The position numbers and the translations under genes were made by a program. 64,000 nucleotides of DNA from Megalonaias nervosa (Eukaryota > Mollusca > Bivalvia > Unionida > Unionidae), in assembly GCA_016617855.1 (NCBI GenBank), contig JAECUM010010954.1, forward strand, positions 1 to 64,000, written 5' to 3'. Of this stretch, positions 46,136 through 59,038 are shown piece after piece. Numbering within the stretch: position 1 is the first letter of the stretch; each line of letters starts with the position of its first letter. A model generated the notes under the pieces. That model was not told where the DNA came from, did no database searches, and worked only from the letters and a program-made list of their open reading frames with translations.

Positions 46136-47229
46136 AATATGCATAGTAGAGTCAGGTGTAAGAAAGCTCCAAAACATTGAAGTAGAATCCATAAATATTT
46201 TTAATGCATTAACGAATGCTGAGCTGAGAGTATTATAACATTAATGTCAATTTGATATTGTACAAGGATTTGACTTCTGTTGTATATGAAGAAATACTTT
46301 GTAATATGGTATGCATCCGAGCTGACAGGCCCCAACTCTAAATATCATTGATTCTGCTACATGGCTGCCTGTGTTTGTTTTATCTGTATTTATGTAGTGG
46401 GAATTCCACTCATGTCATATTTAACTGCTTTTAGACTTCCAGCTAACTGTCTAGATATAAAGCCCCTATTTAAGTTCCCTGTGTATGCAAGCTAGCCTTT
46501 AAATTTGGGATTTCTATACCGTATTTGGGCTTTCTAGACTGAAGGTCTATATTTTGTATCAAATGAGACTCTATGACTGTTGTAATGTATTTGATTGACA
46601 ATCACTCCAAAGAAGTTGTTTGAACAGTTGTGTAACGTTTTTGCAAGAATATTTAGTCTCAGCTCTATGGCTCACAGTATGTGATACAATCAAGAATTCC
46701 AAGATTAAACAATGGTATTAATATAATATTATTTGTATTCAGCATTTACCACTATCAATAGATCATGTTACATACACCTTCTATTTAGAGCGTTTTTTGA
46801 TAAACCGATATTTATTTCTGAAATTGTGAAAATATAAAATAGCTTCATGCCATGGTAGCTTCTAACTTTTCAGTACTGACTTAAATTAAGATCGACCAAT
46901 AACAGCGTTCTCTCCAAAAATCTAATCCTGTCAGTTTCATGCGCTTCCACATCACGAAAACCAGTATATATGCTGTTTTGTTTCTCATATGTTGGTCATT
47001 TAGTAAATAAATAGGGACGAAATAAAAGATATTCCAAAGATTATATTCAAGTCAGATGTGCACATTTCAGTTAGTCACCTGGACACAAAGCTGTTTATAT
47101 CTTTGGGTTTTTATTGTTAATAAACATATCAAGAGAGTAGACGATACCATAAATAATATATTAACCAGATGTTAGAGGGTTGACATAAGAAACTCAGAGC
47201 TTAGAACTCTACCTCCAGGCTTTACTAAC

Positions 47230-47230
<1 letters not shown>
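46136..47230. other. Gene-free DNA
   Basis: No feature was recognised. Confidence 0.45.

Positions 47231-47293
<63 letters not shown>
47231..47293 (+). repeat. (TA)n microsatellite
   Basis: About 31 TA units. Confidence 0.98.
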
Positions 47294-47294
<1 letters not shown>

Positions 47295-47483
47295 CATAGG
47301 TGATGAAAAGTGTCACAACTTATCTCAACAACATTAAATCCACACTTGACTGACAACTTTCATCTGATCATTTGCAACATAAATGATGTCATTTCTGATT
47401 GTCTGTAATATAAATGATGTCTGGTGTTTTGTGTGAATTTTAGGGACATTATAAATGCTAATTTGTAATATTGTATTCATCCT

Positions 47484-47832
47484 AACCCAGCAAAGAAAAA
47501 TTCAAGTACAACTGTTAGAAAAGGGCAAATGTGTAAAAGGCTAATACTGTGTCCTGTCAAAAGTTACAACGTGCCTTGGCCACAAGAGAAATGTTTATTT
47601 CATAACCTAAATGCTTCTAATTCATTGGCGATACCTTATTACATGACTGGTGAAAAAAAAAAACGTTTAGATCAACACTACTGTGTGACTCGTTGACTAG
47701 AAAATGATAACAGAGCCCTAATCAGTTTGTTTTCTTACCTTTGTAAAACTCCAGATCTAAACTCACAATATTTGCTTTTAAACATTTACCATTTTCTAAC
47801 AGTTCTACTGGTATGTTTCTTTGCTGGGTTAT
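47484..47832. repeat. Foldback element
   Basis: The left arm at 47484-47550 (TAACCCAGCAAAGAAA, AACTGTTAGAAAAGGGCAAA) is the inverted match of the right arm at 47763-47832, around a ~210-bp loop. It may be a miniature inverted-repeat element; no target-site duplication was recognised. Confidence 0.75.
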
Positions 47833-48424
47833 AATCTTAGGACAGGTCCCAAGAGCTTGGATAGTTTCTATCCATGGTAATATGACACCCAGGTTAAATG
47901 ACAATCTGCTATCAACATGACTCTGTGAGCATGACAGATTCTCCCTGGTTGGTATTAACTACACCATACCTCCAATAATGAGTCCACATAGTAACCGTGC
48001 AACACACAACTAATGCAGATGCATGCGACTTAATAATGAGTGTCGTTTTTATGTATATGAATCTACTCAAACAGACCTTATTACCTCATGTATCAGCTGA
48101 CACAATTTCAAAAAATGTAAATTATTCCTTCATATATAAAAGTACACAAATCCTAGTACAATATTCAACTGGCATTGAAGTGATATGACTTTGAGAATTC
48201 ATTAAAGTATTCGAACTATTCATGGAATCTACTGCAATATTTTGGTAATTTCTTACACATGACTCAACTTTTCATATTGGCACTGATTGTTTATTTGACA
48301 TTGGTGGAATACGGCCAAGATGACATTGAAGACATTCTTTGCTGATGTATTAGATATGCGTTCACAACAAATACTGTGAAGAATCCTTGCTAAAATTCTA
48401 CCTGTGATGGGTATTTTATTCTAT

Positions 48425-48610
48425 CCTTTTGATTTTTTGTTGGGATTTCGGGCCACTGTGACAGCATTAAAACCCGCAGACATAAACATATGCAAATGAC
48501 AACAAACACTGTAATTTCGTTTAGATTATTAAACATCAGCCACCAGACTCCAGAGTCCATGCAAGACTCCACTCCAACACTCCACTCTACATTTTGCACT
48601 ATTCCTACAT
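48425..48610 (-). repeat. Inverted dispersed repeat, arm 2
   Basis: Minus-strand partner of 45955-46135. Confidence 0.75.
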
Positions 48611-48839
48611 TTGTTGAAATAATTTGAAGGGAAATTAAGCCCTGATATGTTATGAAATGCAAAGGCTAAATCTGTTTCCAGCAATAGCGTCAATAACCAA
48701 AACATACTCAATAAAAAGTCAACTGGGTTCTTTCTTGGGCAGAGTAAAACACATGTTGTATATTTTATACAGGTAAGTTGTGTAAAGTTATTTGTCCACC
48801 AATGAAACTCAAAGGTCAAAACTCTTTCTTTTAGTAACT

Positions 48840-49720
48840 AACCCTGACTTTGACTTTAGAGCAACTGAATCCCAAATCGACAAGGTTATTCTTGAGAAAA
48901 TCATACTATAGTTCACTGAGTTTTCTGTGTAGAACTTAAGTTATCTTCTAGAAATGAAATGGAGGGGAAAAAATCAAATTAAGAAACCCCAGTCTGATCA
49001 TTGCCTAGAAGCTACTGTCCCACAAATCAATATCGTTCATGTCTGTGGTTAAGAAAAACAAATGTACTAATTTAACTGCATTCTTTTAGTTAGGACATAG
49101 TTCATAATCCAGGAAATAGATGCATGACCAAAAACTAGTTTCAGCAAGACTGACCTTGGGTGCCTTAATGCGACTCTAAAAGTTTTTTTCCATTGCAAAG
49201 TTGAACTTATGTACCAAGCTGGATTGAAATCTTATCACTTGAACTTTAGTTGTTGCCCAGAAATGCAATACCAAGTCAGACGTTGTTTTAACTAGGTGTC
49301 CTTGGCTATTGGGTTACTGATTTGAAGGTAAACTTGATGTTTGTATGGGACAAGGACAGCATAATTACTAAGATCCCTTGAAATCTGTTTCTTCTTTAAA
49401 CTTCATTATCATCTGGATATGAAACGCACATCAAAATCTTCCTTAGCAAAAAGTGACATCGCTCCTAAATCAATTGGATTATTTCTTCACTTAAGAGCAA
49501 TTCATGAACCAAGTTGATTGAAATATTTTTGCTCTCGCTTAATTGCCTGTTCAGAAATCTACTTTTAGGAGCAGTGACTATTTTTTGATCTACTGGCCCA
49601 AATATCAAAGGAAATCCCCCCTTGGGTATAGGGGAACCTGTATACTAAGTGGATTGGAGATCTGTTCACTAGAAATTAAGTTAATCAAAGTAATTTTTAG
49701 ACATTACTTTAATTGAATCA
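48840..49720 (+). repeat. Degenerate tandem-like repeat of bivalve type
   Basis: Phrases such as TATGTACCAAGCTGGATTGA, CATGAACCAAGTTGATTGAA and TATACTAAGTGGATTGGAGA recur at irregular spacing (near 49211, 49504, 49632), each followed by a TTGCCCAGAAAT-like step. Family assignment rests on memory of similar bivalve intergenic sequence and is tentative. Confidence 0.4.
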
Positions 49721-49784
49721 TCATACTATTTCTTCTCTAATTGCATTATCATACCAAGTATTTACACCCACCCACACTGTATAT

Positions 49785-49785
49785 G

Positions 49786-49834
<49 letters not shown>
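49785..49834 (+). repeat. (CA)n microsatellite
   Basis: About 24 CA units. Confidence 0.98.
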
Positions 49835-49836
<2 letters not shown>

Positions 49837-49931
49837 AATATTTATTCATGAGACCATGCACAAACGTCACTGTATGAATTATAATTAGATTAAATTATGC
49901 ATTTTATAGTACTTTTTCCATTAAGAATATA

Positions 49932-50367
49932 CAGATAAAACCCGTAATAACGCGCTCCGTTATAATACGATTCCACTTATAACGCAATAGTAACATGGCT
50001 CCCATTTTTTAATATAAGTTGACCTCTCTTTTTAACATGCTCAAAACATGCTCTCGGAAAAGCCGATTATTTGTATCCCTAGCAGATTTTAAATCCCTGC
50101 ACTGCGTTTAATGTTGCCTTAACTTCCAAACATTTCTAAAACATACTGCAGTGTTATATTTGTTAACGAAGTATATTTGATGTCTGATGAAACCCGGCGA
50201 ACAAAACAAATGATATATGATCAAGAGGTTAGTTAAAACTGATGACATTGAAATTTCAATGCACATTTTCTATGAGGAAGTTTTTCGAAATTTTTTAACG
50301 CGATCCCGCTTATATCACGATGTTATTCTTTCGACCACGAGTATCGCGATATAAAGGGTTTTACCTG
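49932..50367 (+). mobile_element. pogo/Tigger-like MITE
   Basis: Terminal inverted repeats are CAGATAAAACCCGTAATAAC on the left and, reversed, CAGGTAAAACCCTTTATATC on the right, with ATAACGCG/TATCGCGAT words repeated behind each end. These are the usual termini of non-autonomous pogo/Tigger elements. The element is 436 bp with no coding frame. The expected TA target duplication is visible on the left (TA before CAG) but not on the right. It ends ~140 bp upstream of the signal-peptide exon. Confidence 0.78.
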
Positions 50368-50504
50368 AGTCAGTGATATTCTGAAGTGATTTGGCATGGA
50401 TTAAGTGGCTATATAGCATGGACTTAACAAGTTCCAACATCTCTTAATTGTTGGCCTTGTAAAATAATGCTTGATACTGTTCTTTATATTCCATTTCTAG
50501 AAGA

Positions 50505-50559
50505 ATGAAAAGGGTCATGTTTCTTGGTTTGTTCTTTTTTGTGCTAGAATTACAGGCAG
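50505..50559 (+). CDS. Host membrane-protein gene, exon 1 (signal peptide)
   Basis: ATG 50505 opens 18 codons plus one base: a basic start (MKRVM) and a hydrophobic core (FLGLFFFVLELQA), which reads as a signal peptide. It ends in CAG followed by a consensus donor GTGAGT at 50560. The intron phase (1) fits the acceptor of the exon at 62393, whose second and third codon bases complete a Glu codon. The 5' UTR and promoter cannot be defined; a pogo-like MITE lies just upstream. Joining to the exons 11.8 kb downstream is an inference from phase, strand and the fit of signal peptide to ectodomain. Confidence 0.6.
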
Positions 50560-51899
50560 GTGAGTTGTCTATTTACACTTGTGTCTTATTGATACAGCTG
50601 TAAAATTAAAATATGTTAAACTATGAACATAATCCTAATAGTTTTGCATAAAAAGTTAACAACTTAATGACTTTTTTGGATGAATCAGTCTCCTTTGCTT
50701 TGGGGAATCTTCACCAGGTGTCTTACAATGCTTACTTAGTTTATATCCATTCAATATTTCTATCAGTTGCAGGAACAAAATGTATTTTGTATTATCTGTT
50801 TTTCTGGCCGTTCAAAATGTACTTCAAAAGGTCAGGAGTATGCAATTATCATACAGTAGCCAGTTCTGTATGGCAACTAGTGCAGAACGTCTATGTGTAG
50901 CTTTAGATTGAGATGTAGGAGTCCATCGCAATCACTGTTTATGTCTGTAAATCAGACTGTTTGAGCTCTGTCTGTTTGTCCATGTATCTATGATGTATTT
51001 ATATATTTGCATTTGTGGCACTTTAGCACAATAGTGGCTACATTGGTGCAATAATGATTAAGACTAAAAATGTCAATGTGAAAAGTTTCAAACAAATGTT
51101 AGAAAGTTGAATCCATTCAGATACATGTAAACATGAATTACAACAAGATAAAATACAACAGTCAAATTGTTAAAATTCTGTAATGAGTATGTAAAAAGCA
51201 AAGATAAAGATAATAAATTCCTTAAAATATGTAGTCAAAATTTGGTATATAAACTGGATTTCCTAAAAAAGTTCAATATTTTCTATGGTGTTATATCATC
51301 ATACAGTTTCTTCATCACATCCACATGAAAATACTTCTGTCACACAGGGTGGAAGTCAATACACTCGAGATATGGCTCTTTTCATTGAATTTTCTCTGAA
51401 AAAGGACAGGATTTGTAGAAGATGTTTTGAATTTGCTAAAATCAAAAATTATTTTGAGGGTGGGGATGAATTTGTATTCCAAAAGATGGAATAATGTTTG
51501 GATTTTGTGCTTACAAAGTTTGGTATTTGGGCCTAAAGACTACATGACATGCAGGATTAAATGGATTAGAGGAATATTTGGTAGTATACTAAAGAGTCAG
51601 TTTTCTTCGATAAAGTGATTGCTTAATTCAGACTTTCTGAAGTGTTCAATTCAGTATAGAGACTTTCTGTAGGGAAGTTCTAGATGCAGCAAAACAAAGT
51701 CTAGGTCCCTGATTTTTTATGGATCAAGTACCTGGCGTCATGATTTTCAGGTTCATCTGTACACCAGCTAGCTATATTCAGGTTTAGATGTAAAGTAACT
51801 AATGACCTGTATAACCAGAGCAAGTCCTTCCAATCTGTGTTTGACATAATTTATCTTAAAGCCAGGGTTTGTTATAAATAATCCTACTAAACTACAAGT
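50560..51899. other. First intron, proximal part
   Basis: Intronic by the gene model. Short open frames at 50667-50900 and 51285-51494 have no support as exons. Confidence 0.45.
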
Positions 51900-53660
51900 A
51901 AGGAATATAATGGAACTTGAAACATGCATTCATCCAATGTTCTGGTTGGTTTTAAAAGATACGATGCTTGGATATCTACTATGGCCACAACAATGGACAT
52001 CTTGAAAACCTTGTTATTGGTACTCTTCCTGAATGGTGCCAATCTGACATTTAATATGGCCACCATGCATACATTTTGAAAATCTACTTGTCAGTAATCA
52101 TCTGAATGGAAAGTCATATTGTCATGGGGTTTTCAACAGAAGACTTCTTATTTTCTCCGGTTGGTCCTAAATGAAAATGGTGCCGATGCTGTAGCAACTC
52201 CTTCTGAATGAAAAGTGATATTGACATGAGATTTTAACCTTGTTGGTTCTTAAATGAACATGGTTCTGCTTGGATATACAATATAGCTAACAGATTGGTC
52301 ATCATGAAATCTTGATTTTGCTACTGATCCAGAAAGGCTGGTCATATCAACATGTGGTTATTTCTGGAAGACTTCCTATCATAACTAATTGGTCTTAAAA
52401 AAATGGTGCTGATATGATATCCAATATGGCCATCTTGGCAGCCTTCTTGAAAATCACGTTATCGCTACTTCTTCTCATCAGAAAGTAATATCACGATGGG
52501 GTCTAAAACGTGATTCAACATTAACATTGTTCTGATTTCACGTCCAATATGGCTGCAATGGTAGCCACTTTGGAAACATTGTTCTTGCTATTCCAACTTG
52601 ATTCATGGTCATATTGACATTGAGGTTTCACCAAATGACTACTTATGCTATTTAATTGATTGAAAATGGTGCTGATCTGACATCCAATATGTCCACATGG
52701 CAGCCATGTTAAAAATCTTGTCAATGCTTCCACTCCTGAATTGATGGTCATATTTGCATGGAGTTTTGCCATAAAACTGCTAATTATATTTAGTTGGTCT
52801 AAATGAAAATGGAGCTGATCTTACATCCAGGAAAGCTTTCACACCATCTAATTTGAAACTTTTGTTATTGCTAAAAAATATAACACATGGTTTTAAATTG
52901 CAATGGTTATAAAGAAGAAATGGCCTTATCTTGAATTCTTAGAAATTCTTTTTGGACAGTAGATATTCAGTCCCTTCAAGGGACTATTGTTGTCTTAGAC
53001 ATCCAATTACTCATTGGAAGAGGGAATATTCATCTTTGACCTGTCATTAGTGCCAGTAAAAGAGATAGCAGTTCAGTAGTAACAAGTCAATATTACATGA
53101 TTAGATTTTTGTTACCCACAAAAAACTCCATATCACTACACCTCTTAAAGTGATGGTTGTATGAACATGGCGTTTTCATTCAAACACTTCTAGCAATATG
53201 TCATTGGACTTGAATGATGATGGCAATGTAATATTCCAAAATCTGGGAACTCATAACAGCTACTTGCCATAAATGGATAGCCATACTGAGATTTAAAAAT
53301 GGCTGCCTTGACTGACATTCTAAACATTGTTATATTGCTAAATATTGCTACTTTTCCTGCTTGGATGGTTTTGCCATCATGGAGTTTTCAATTGAACTCT
53401 ATAGCAGCAATCTATAGCTGGTTCTTAATGAAAATAGTGCTTGTCTGATATTGTGCCATAGTGTTCATCTCAAAAATCATGTTATTGCTGCTACTCTTAA
53501 ATAGTGCATTGACATGGGTTTTTCGCTGCAACAGATTACAGTATTTAAGTTGTGAGTGAAAATTGGAGCAAATCGGACCACCAACACACTTACACTCTTG
53601 TAAAGGAGCTTCTAAAACAAGACCTATTTGGTCAAGAAAAATGTCATTGCTCACATTTTT
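51900..53660 (+). repeat. Degenerate ~140-bp tandem satellite
   Basis: The phrase AAATGGTGCTGATCTGACATC (or a variant), then CAATATGGCCACCATGGCAG, TTGAAAATCTTGTTATTGCT and GGTCATATTGACATGGGGTT recurs near 52172, 52258, 52398, 52525, 52664 and 52808, mostly 127-144 bp apart, with more diverged units before and after. The units drift in sequence and length, indicating an old array. Confidence 0.8.
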
Positions 53661-55013
53661 GTGCTCCATTGAATGGATGAACCACAGCTTTACATATACA
53701 AGTGAATTTTGACTAGACTTGCATTACAGTGAACCAGTTGATAGTGAGCACTCTGACATTTAATTTAAAGTCAACAGTCTTGATTCTGGTATTGAACTAA
53801 ATTAGTTTTTGAGCTTGAAAACACAAACAAGTAAGAAATCGAATTTAATCATACTAAGATTTTGTGGAAACATGTAACGAATAACCTGAATGTATGTTTC
53901 CTCAAAAACCTTGAAATTACTCTTTTGGGCGTTTTAAATTAAAGGCCTTGAAATCCTTGAAAATTGACATTTTAGTTTTAATGTCATGGAAAAGTCCCTG
54001 AAATTCCCTGAAATCATTTTGATTGCTCTAAAATTATTTTGGATTGTTGCTTATCATATAGTTCCAGGAATAACATCATGATTAGCTGATTGATGATCTT
54101 GTTCTTATCTCCAGTGTTTCATTAGGGTAAGGGTTATAGATAAAGGTAGATACCATAGTTATTCTAATAGAAGCTACCCTTCTTATAAATGCACCCCACC
54201 CATTCTTCCTCAAAAAAATCACCCCCACCCGTCTTGGAAATTGCACTGCCCCTGGGGTGTCTATTAGAGTAACTATGATAACTCAATTTCATGGTTGAGG
54301 TTCAACCTTAAAGTGTTGCTTTCCTTGCTAATTATGTGTATTGTTTTGAGTTCCTTAATATGAAAAATGACATCAATCAGAATGTAAAATAAATATAAAG
54401 AAACACAATTTGGACTATTTTTGCATTTCTCAGATTTATACATTAGCAACTTCAGCTCGAGATGTCATTTTTGTATTCATTTTATCATTTTCAGAATCTT
54501 CTATCCTAGTTACAATGATTGTATTTGGTTATATTTGACTCATACTTGGGAATATATATTAACTGGTATGAAAGTTGAACATGTATATTTAATTTTTTTC
54601 CCCAGGCCAAAGATATGTTAGTTTGTGTCTGTTGACATTTGGTAGCAATCAATGATTTTCATTCTGATGTTAATTTCCAACACATTCCTATAACACATTT
54701 GATTGAAGTGCAAACAATATATCTAATTTTCTGATTTATTCATAGTTATAAGCCAAAATATTTATTTCTTTTCTTATATTTCTTCACGAGACATACATAC
54801 AGTTTTATTAACTGTTTAAATTTTTGGACGAGATGTTATAATACTAAATATTTGTCATATGAGGAAAGTGTTAAGGGGATAGGGATACAATTCAATTTCA
54901 TGGTAATTATTGAACCATACTGAGTTTGTCCCTTCCTAATTTTGTGTTTCGTTTGGAATGACTTCATTGAGTAGAATGCTTTAGTAGGAAAAATGACAGG
55001 AACCAGAATGTAG
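53661..55013. other. Intron with a short foldback
   Basis: No exon was recognised. The segment 54378-54420 resembles the sequence that flanks the LTR element (see findings). Confidence 0.45.
54151..54280. repeat. Foldback (130 bp)
   Basis: The arms TACCATAGTTATTCTAATAG (54151-54170) and CTATTAGAGTAACTATGATA (54261-54280) match at 18 of 20 positions when one is reversed. The loop is rich in ACCCC and GGGGT. It may be a small MITE. Confidence 0.75.
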
Positions 55014-55902
55014 TGTTACGTGTCTAGGCTCGTATAAAGTAACAAAGAAAAGAGTGAAGCCAACAAGCTTTTGCAAAATTTAACAAATAATTTATTTCCC
55101 TAGATAAACAAGGTAAAAATATGAAAAAGGACTTACGGTTTATGAATCTAATCCAAAATTAATCCTAGAAGTAATACATATAAGTCCTGGCAATAAAAAG
55201 TTCTAAGTGAATCACATTTCGAATCCAGATGAAGTTCCAAGATGGAAGGCAATGACGTCTTCTATAACCTCTTTTGTGTTGACGTGTCAACAGTTCCTTG
55301 TTTAATCACCAAGAATAATATTCCAGCTTTAGAATTCCAAATCATTTTCAGTAAATGTCTTTGTCCAAGAATACGATTGAGCACAAATGCTTCCCAGAGA
55401 AAATAAATTATTAATTCTGAAAAATAGAAAAATTCAAATCAAACTGGCAACACCATAAAATGCCTTTCAGCTCGGAAGGCATTAATTACAACTGACTAAA
55501 ACTATAATAACATGTGTTAATAAGCCCACCTGATAAGCAAAACAAAGTCTCGGATGAGGGTCAATCCTCTGGGAAACCCTAATTGACACATGTTATTTCA
55601 CACGTAGGCCAGATGTGACCTTGCCTGAAAATCAATGATTTCTTCACTGAGAATAAATTAAAAAAAATAAATTAAAAAAGTTGTTTACATTACAGGTGTT
55701 ACTGGTGCGAGATCTAGGTCACCGATTGATACAATGTAAACAAGCTACTGGCTTGTTTACAGTCAAACAGAACTGAACTGAATTTTCTGGAAAAATGTAA
55801 AATCCAGTGAATAAAGTTATCATTACAATAACATATAATGGAATAAAATAATTTTTTTTTTTAGAACTAACAAACAAATAATTCAAGTACATATACGTAA
55901 CA
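55014..55902 (-). repeat. 3' LTR
   Basis: 889 bp, beginning TGTTACGTGTCTAGGCTCG and ending TACGTAACA on the plus strand. Just inside it a purine-rich tract (minus strand ATGGGGGAAT) is a likely polypurine primer. Confidence 0.92.
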
Positions 55903-55975
55903 ATTCCCCCATAAAGATAAAGAAAGATTTATATAATAAATCTTTCTTTTTACCATATGTTAATTATACATGATG

Positions 55976-56260
55976 TTAAAAAAATACGTAAGAAGAACTC
56001 TTATGAATTATACAAAGTGTACGTAAAATAATATTTCTATATACGGGAAGTGCATCTGCTATTAAATTGTCTTTTCCTTTGATGTGCCTGATTTCAATAT
56101 TATATTCCTGTAACAACAGACTCCACCTTAATAATCTTTGATTTTTATTTTTCATCTTATCGATGAAAGTAAGGGGGTTGTGATCACTAAACACAACAAC
56201 CGGAGAAGGAGCTGAACTAATGTAAACTTGAAAATGCTGTAATGCCAATACCAAAGCCAA
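55976..56260 (-). pseudogene. RNase H end of the gypsy pol
   Basis: ALVLALQHFQVYI, VFSDHNPLTFI, LLRWSLLLQEYNIEIRHIKG and NLIADAL are the usual RNase H C-terminal pattern. The frame overlaps the RT frame at 56152-56260 and is shifted relative to it. The pol region ends ~70 bp before the 3' LTR with no integrase after it. Confidence 0.85.
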
Positions 56261-57290
56261 ACATTCCTTCTCGATTGTTGAGTAATTCCTTTGGTGCTTT
56301 TTAATTTCTTAGAAAAATAGCGCACTGGATGATCAACACCATTGCTATCTTCTTCAATCAATACTGCTCCAATCCCAACATCACTTGCATAAACAGATAG
56401 TTTAAATGATTGACTGAAATTTGGAGCTGTAAGAACTGGTGCACTTTTAAGTATGGCCTTTAACTTGTCAAAAGCCTCCTGACATTTTTCAGTCCAAAGA
56501 AACTTGTTTTTCTTGCTCAATAAATTTGTCAGGGGTTCAGCAAAATTAGAAGAATTGGAACAAAATTTCCGATAGTATCCAGCTATACCCAAAAATCGCA
56601 TCAGCTGCTTTTTACTGACAGGCACAGGGAATTCAGAGATAGCCTTGATCTTAGCATCTATAGGTTTAACTTGTCCATGTCCCACAATATGTCCTAGAAA
56701 TGTCACACAAGCACGGCAGAACTTACGTTTGGATAAATTGATTGTCAAACTTGCATCACTGAATCTGTCAAAGAATTTCCGAATTGTGGCTAGATGTTCT
56801 TTCCAAGTGTCGTTGTAGATGATGACATCATCGATGTAAGCATCACAATTATCTAGACCAGAGGTAATCATATTCATCAAACGTTGAAAGGTTCTTGGCG
56901 AACCCTTCATCCCGAATGGCATCACTTTATATTGATAAAGTCCATCTGGAGTCACAAATGCCGAAATTTCCATTGCCCTTTCCGTTAGAGGAATTTGCCA
57001 ATCCTTTCAGAAGGTCAAATTTGGTGACATACTTGGCATTTGCAATTTTATCAATGCAGTAATCGATTCTTGGTAATGGAAATGAATCTGTCTTTGTCAC
57101 ACAATGTTCACCTTCCTATAATCAGTGCACATACGGAAAGTTTTGTCTGGTTCAGGAACAAGTATACACGGTGAACTCCAGTCACTTTTGCTAGGCTCTA
57201 TAAAGTCTTTCTCCAGCAAATACTGAATTTCTTTTTTCAAGTATTTCTGTTTGAGAGGGTTCATCCTGTATGGATGTTATTTCACAGGTT
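56152..57290 (-). pseudogene. Reverse transcriptase and start of RNase H
   Basis: The RT starts near 57250 (YLLEKDFIEPSKSDWSSP, ILVPEPDKTFRMCTDYRK), shifts frame near 57105 and 57005, and then is open from 56973. It includes FGMKGSPRTFQRLMN, the catalytic YIDDVIIYND, FLGHIVGHG and the RNase H start (LSVYASDVGIGAVL). The frame is lost near 56290. In the 4-5 kb fragment the same RT start follows integrase directly. Confidence 0.88.
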
Positions 57291-57765
57291 TGGAATTTAC
57301 AATTTCAGCGTCATGAAAAATTTTGTTTGTCCTTGGACGAATATCTGGAAACAAGTGCTCATATTCAAATAATAACTGTTTAAGTTCATTCCTTTCTTGT
57401 CGTTGCAAATGTGAAAGTTTCTGGTCCAGATCATTCATAATTTCCGAATTCCGAAGATTTGTTGTTCCAAAATGAACAGAGTCTTATTGAATTCCTTCAC
57501 TTATATCGTCAGTGAGTGGGACAGGTACAACTAAATTAATTGCATGATTTACCTGGCTATCTCTCTCAATATACTGGTACTCCTTTAATTTATTTAGATC
57601 AGAGTACTAATATTATAATTTAACTCAATCATTTTCTTCTTAACTTTGTAAGGCCATAATACATAATTTGAAGAAAAATTTGTAGAATGGGCAAGAGAGA
57701 ATGAACTCTATTACAAGACTCAAAATTCTCTCCATTAAAGTTCTGTGAAACCATAATTTCACTTT

Positions 57766-58534
57766 TTACTTGAATTGCTTAATGCCAAATTCAAGCACAA
57801 CTAGCTGAAAAATTCCAGACATAAAATTTGCCCATGACCAGATTGGACAGATTTGGGAAGGCCAAATTGAGTAACAAAACGTTATCAAAGTTTCTACTAT
57901 TGGTTTGGTTTTAATATTCCTTAAAGGAATTGCCTCTGGGAATCTTGTTGACGCACACATAATGGTCAATAAATATTGGTTGCCTGACTTGGTCTTAGGT
58001 AAAGGACCAACACAATCTACCATTATTCTGCTAAATGGTTCGTCAAATGCAGGAATAGGTTGCAGATGAGCCTTAGGTATCTTCTGATTGGATTTTCCTA
58101 CCATTTGACAAGTATGACAAGATCTACGGAATTTACCAACATCACTTGATGCTTGGCCAATAAAAGTGAGTCAAGATCTTGTGATAAGTCTTATTAATCC
58201 CTAAATGACCAGCCAGAGGAGTTTCATGGGCCAGACTAAGTATTTCCTGTCTGTAAGATTTTGGAACTACAATTTGATAGTTCACTGACCATTCATCACC
58301 AGCAGATACCTCTGGAGGTCTCCATTTTCTCATAAGAATTCCATTATTAATGAAATAACAGACAGGTACTTCAGTGGCTTCAGTTTCACTAATGGTCCTC
58401 TGAAACAAACAGGAGGTCTCAGGATCTTTTTCCTGTTCGACGACAAGTGATTGTCGAGTAACACCCTGATTAGAAAAAAGAGAATGAGTAGTTAAAAGAG
58501 GATCACTGTGACCAATACCTTTTGATTGATCCAA
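57766..58534 (-). pseudogene. Integrase (zinc finger and partial core) located before RT
   Basis: The H2C2 zinc-finger region (SYRQEILSLAHETPLAGH, KTYHKILTHFYWP) is followed, across a stop near 58140, by the start of the rve core (FDEPFSRIMVDCVGPLPK, TRFPEAIPLRNI), containing the first catalytic Asp. The rest of the core and the GPY/F part are mostly missing compared with the fragment at 4.3-5.0 kb, so an internal deletion has removed them. Its place upstream of RT is the key feature of this element. Confidence 0.85.
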
Positions 58535-58682
58535 ACAAGGAGTGAAAGGGACCTCTTCAGACGCCTGACCATTTCATGTATCAGCTAAAGGAATAGTTTC
58601 CTTATCAAAATCATTCTCAAGAGCTGTCTTTCCCATAGCTTTAGTAACTACACAAGCTGGGTATAAATCAGGGAATTCTTTT

Positions 58683-59000
58683 TCAATAGGATGGATTAAC
58701 CACAACCTTGTCTCCAGCTGGGTCGTTTCCTAGTAACAAATGAATGTTCTGAACGGGTAAAGTAGACACTATTCCGACTGTCACATGTCCTGAAACTAAG
58801 TCTGATGTCAAATTTACAGAATGGAGAGGAACATTAACAAAGCCGCATTCTACTCCCTGAATAAGAACACTCATTAGAAGAAGACATCTCAGAAAAAGGC
58901 AAAGTGCTTGATAATAATAGACTGAGAAGCTCCTGTGTCACTTAAAATTGTAATAGGGATAGGATTGGCCAAATCACCCAAGAGTGAATTAGAACCCTTC
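58683..59000 (-). pseudogene. Retroviral-type aspartic protease
   Basis: The catalytic ILSDTGASQSII lies near 58930-58950, after PIPITI. A stop follows at about 58890. A further frame (SVLIQGVECGFVNVPLH, IHLLLGNDPAGDKV) continues to 58683 and carries the ILG-like LLG of the second half of the fold. It would cut the Gag-Pol polyprotein. Confidence 0.8.
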
Positions 59001-59038
59001 GACATGAATGGTTCATAATTCTCCATTATAAAATCAGA

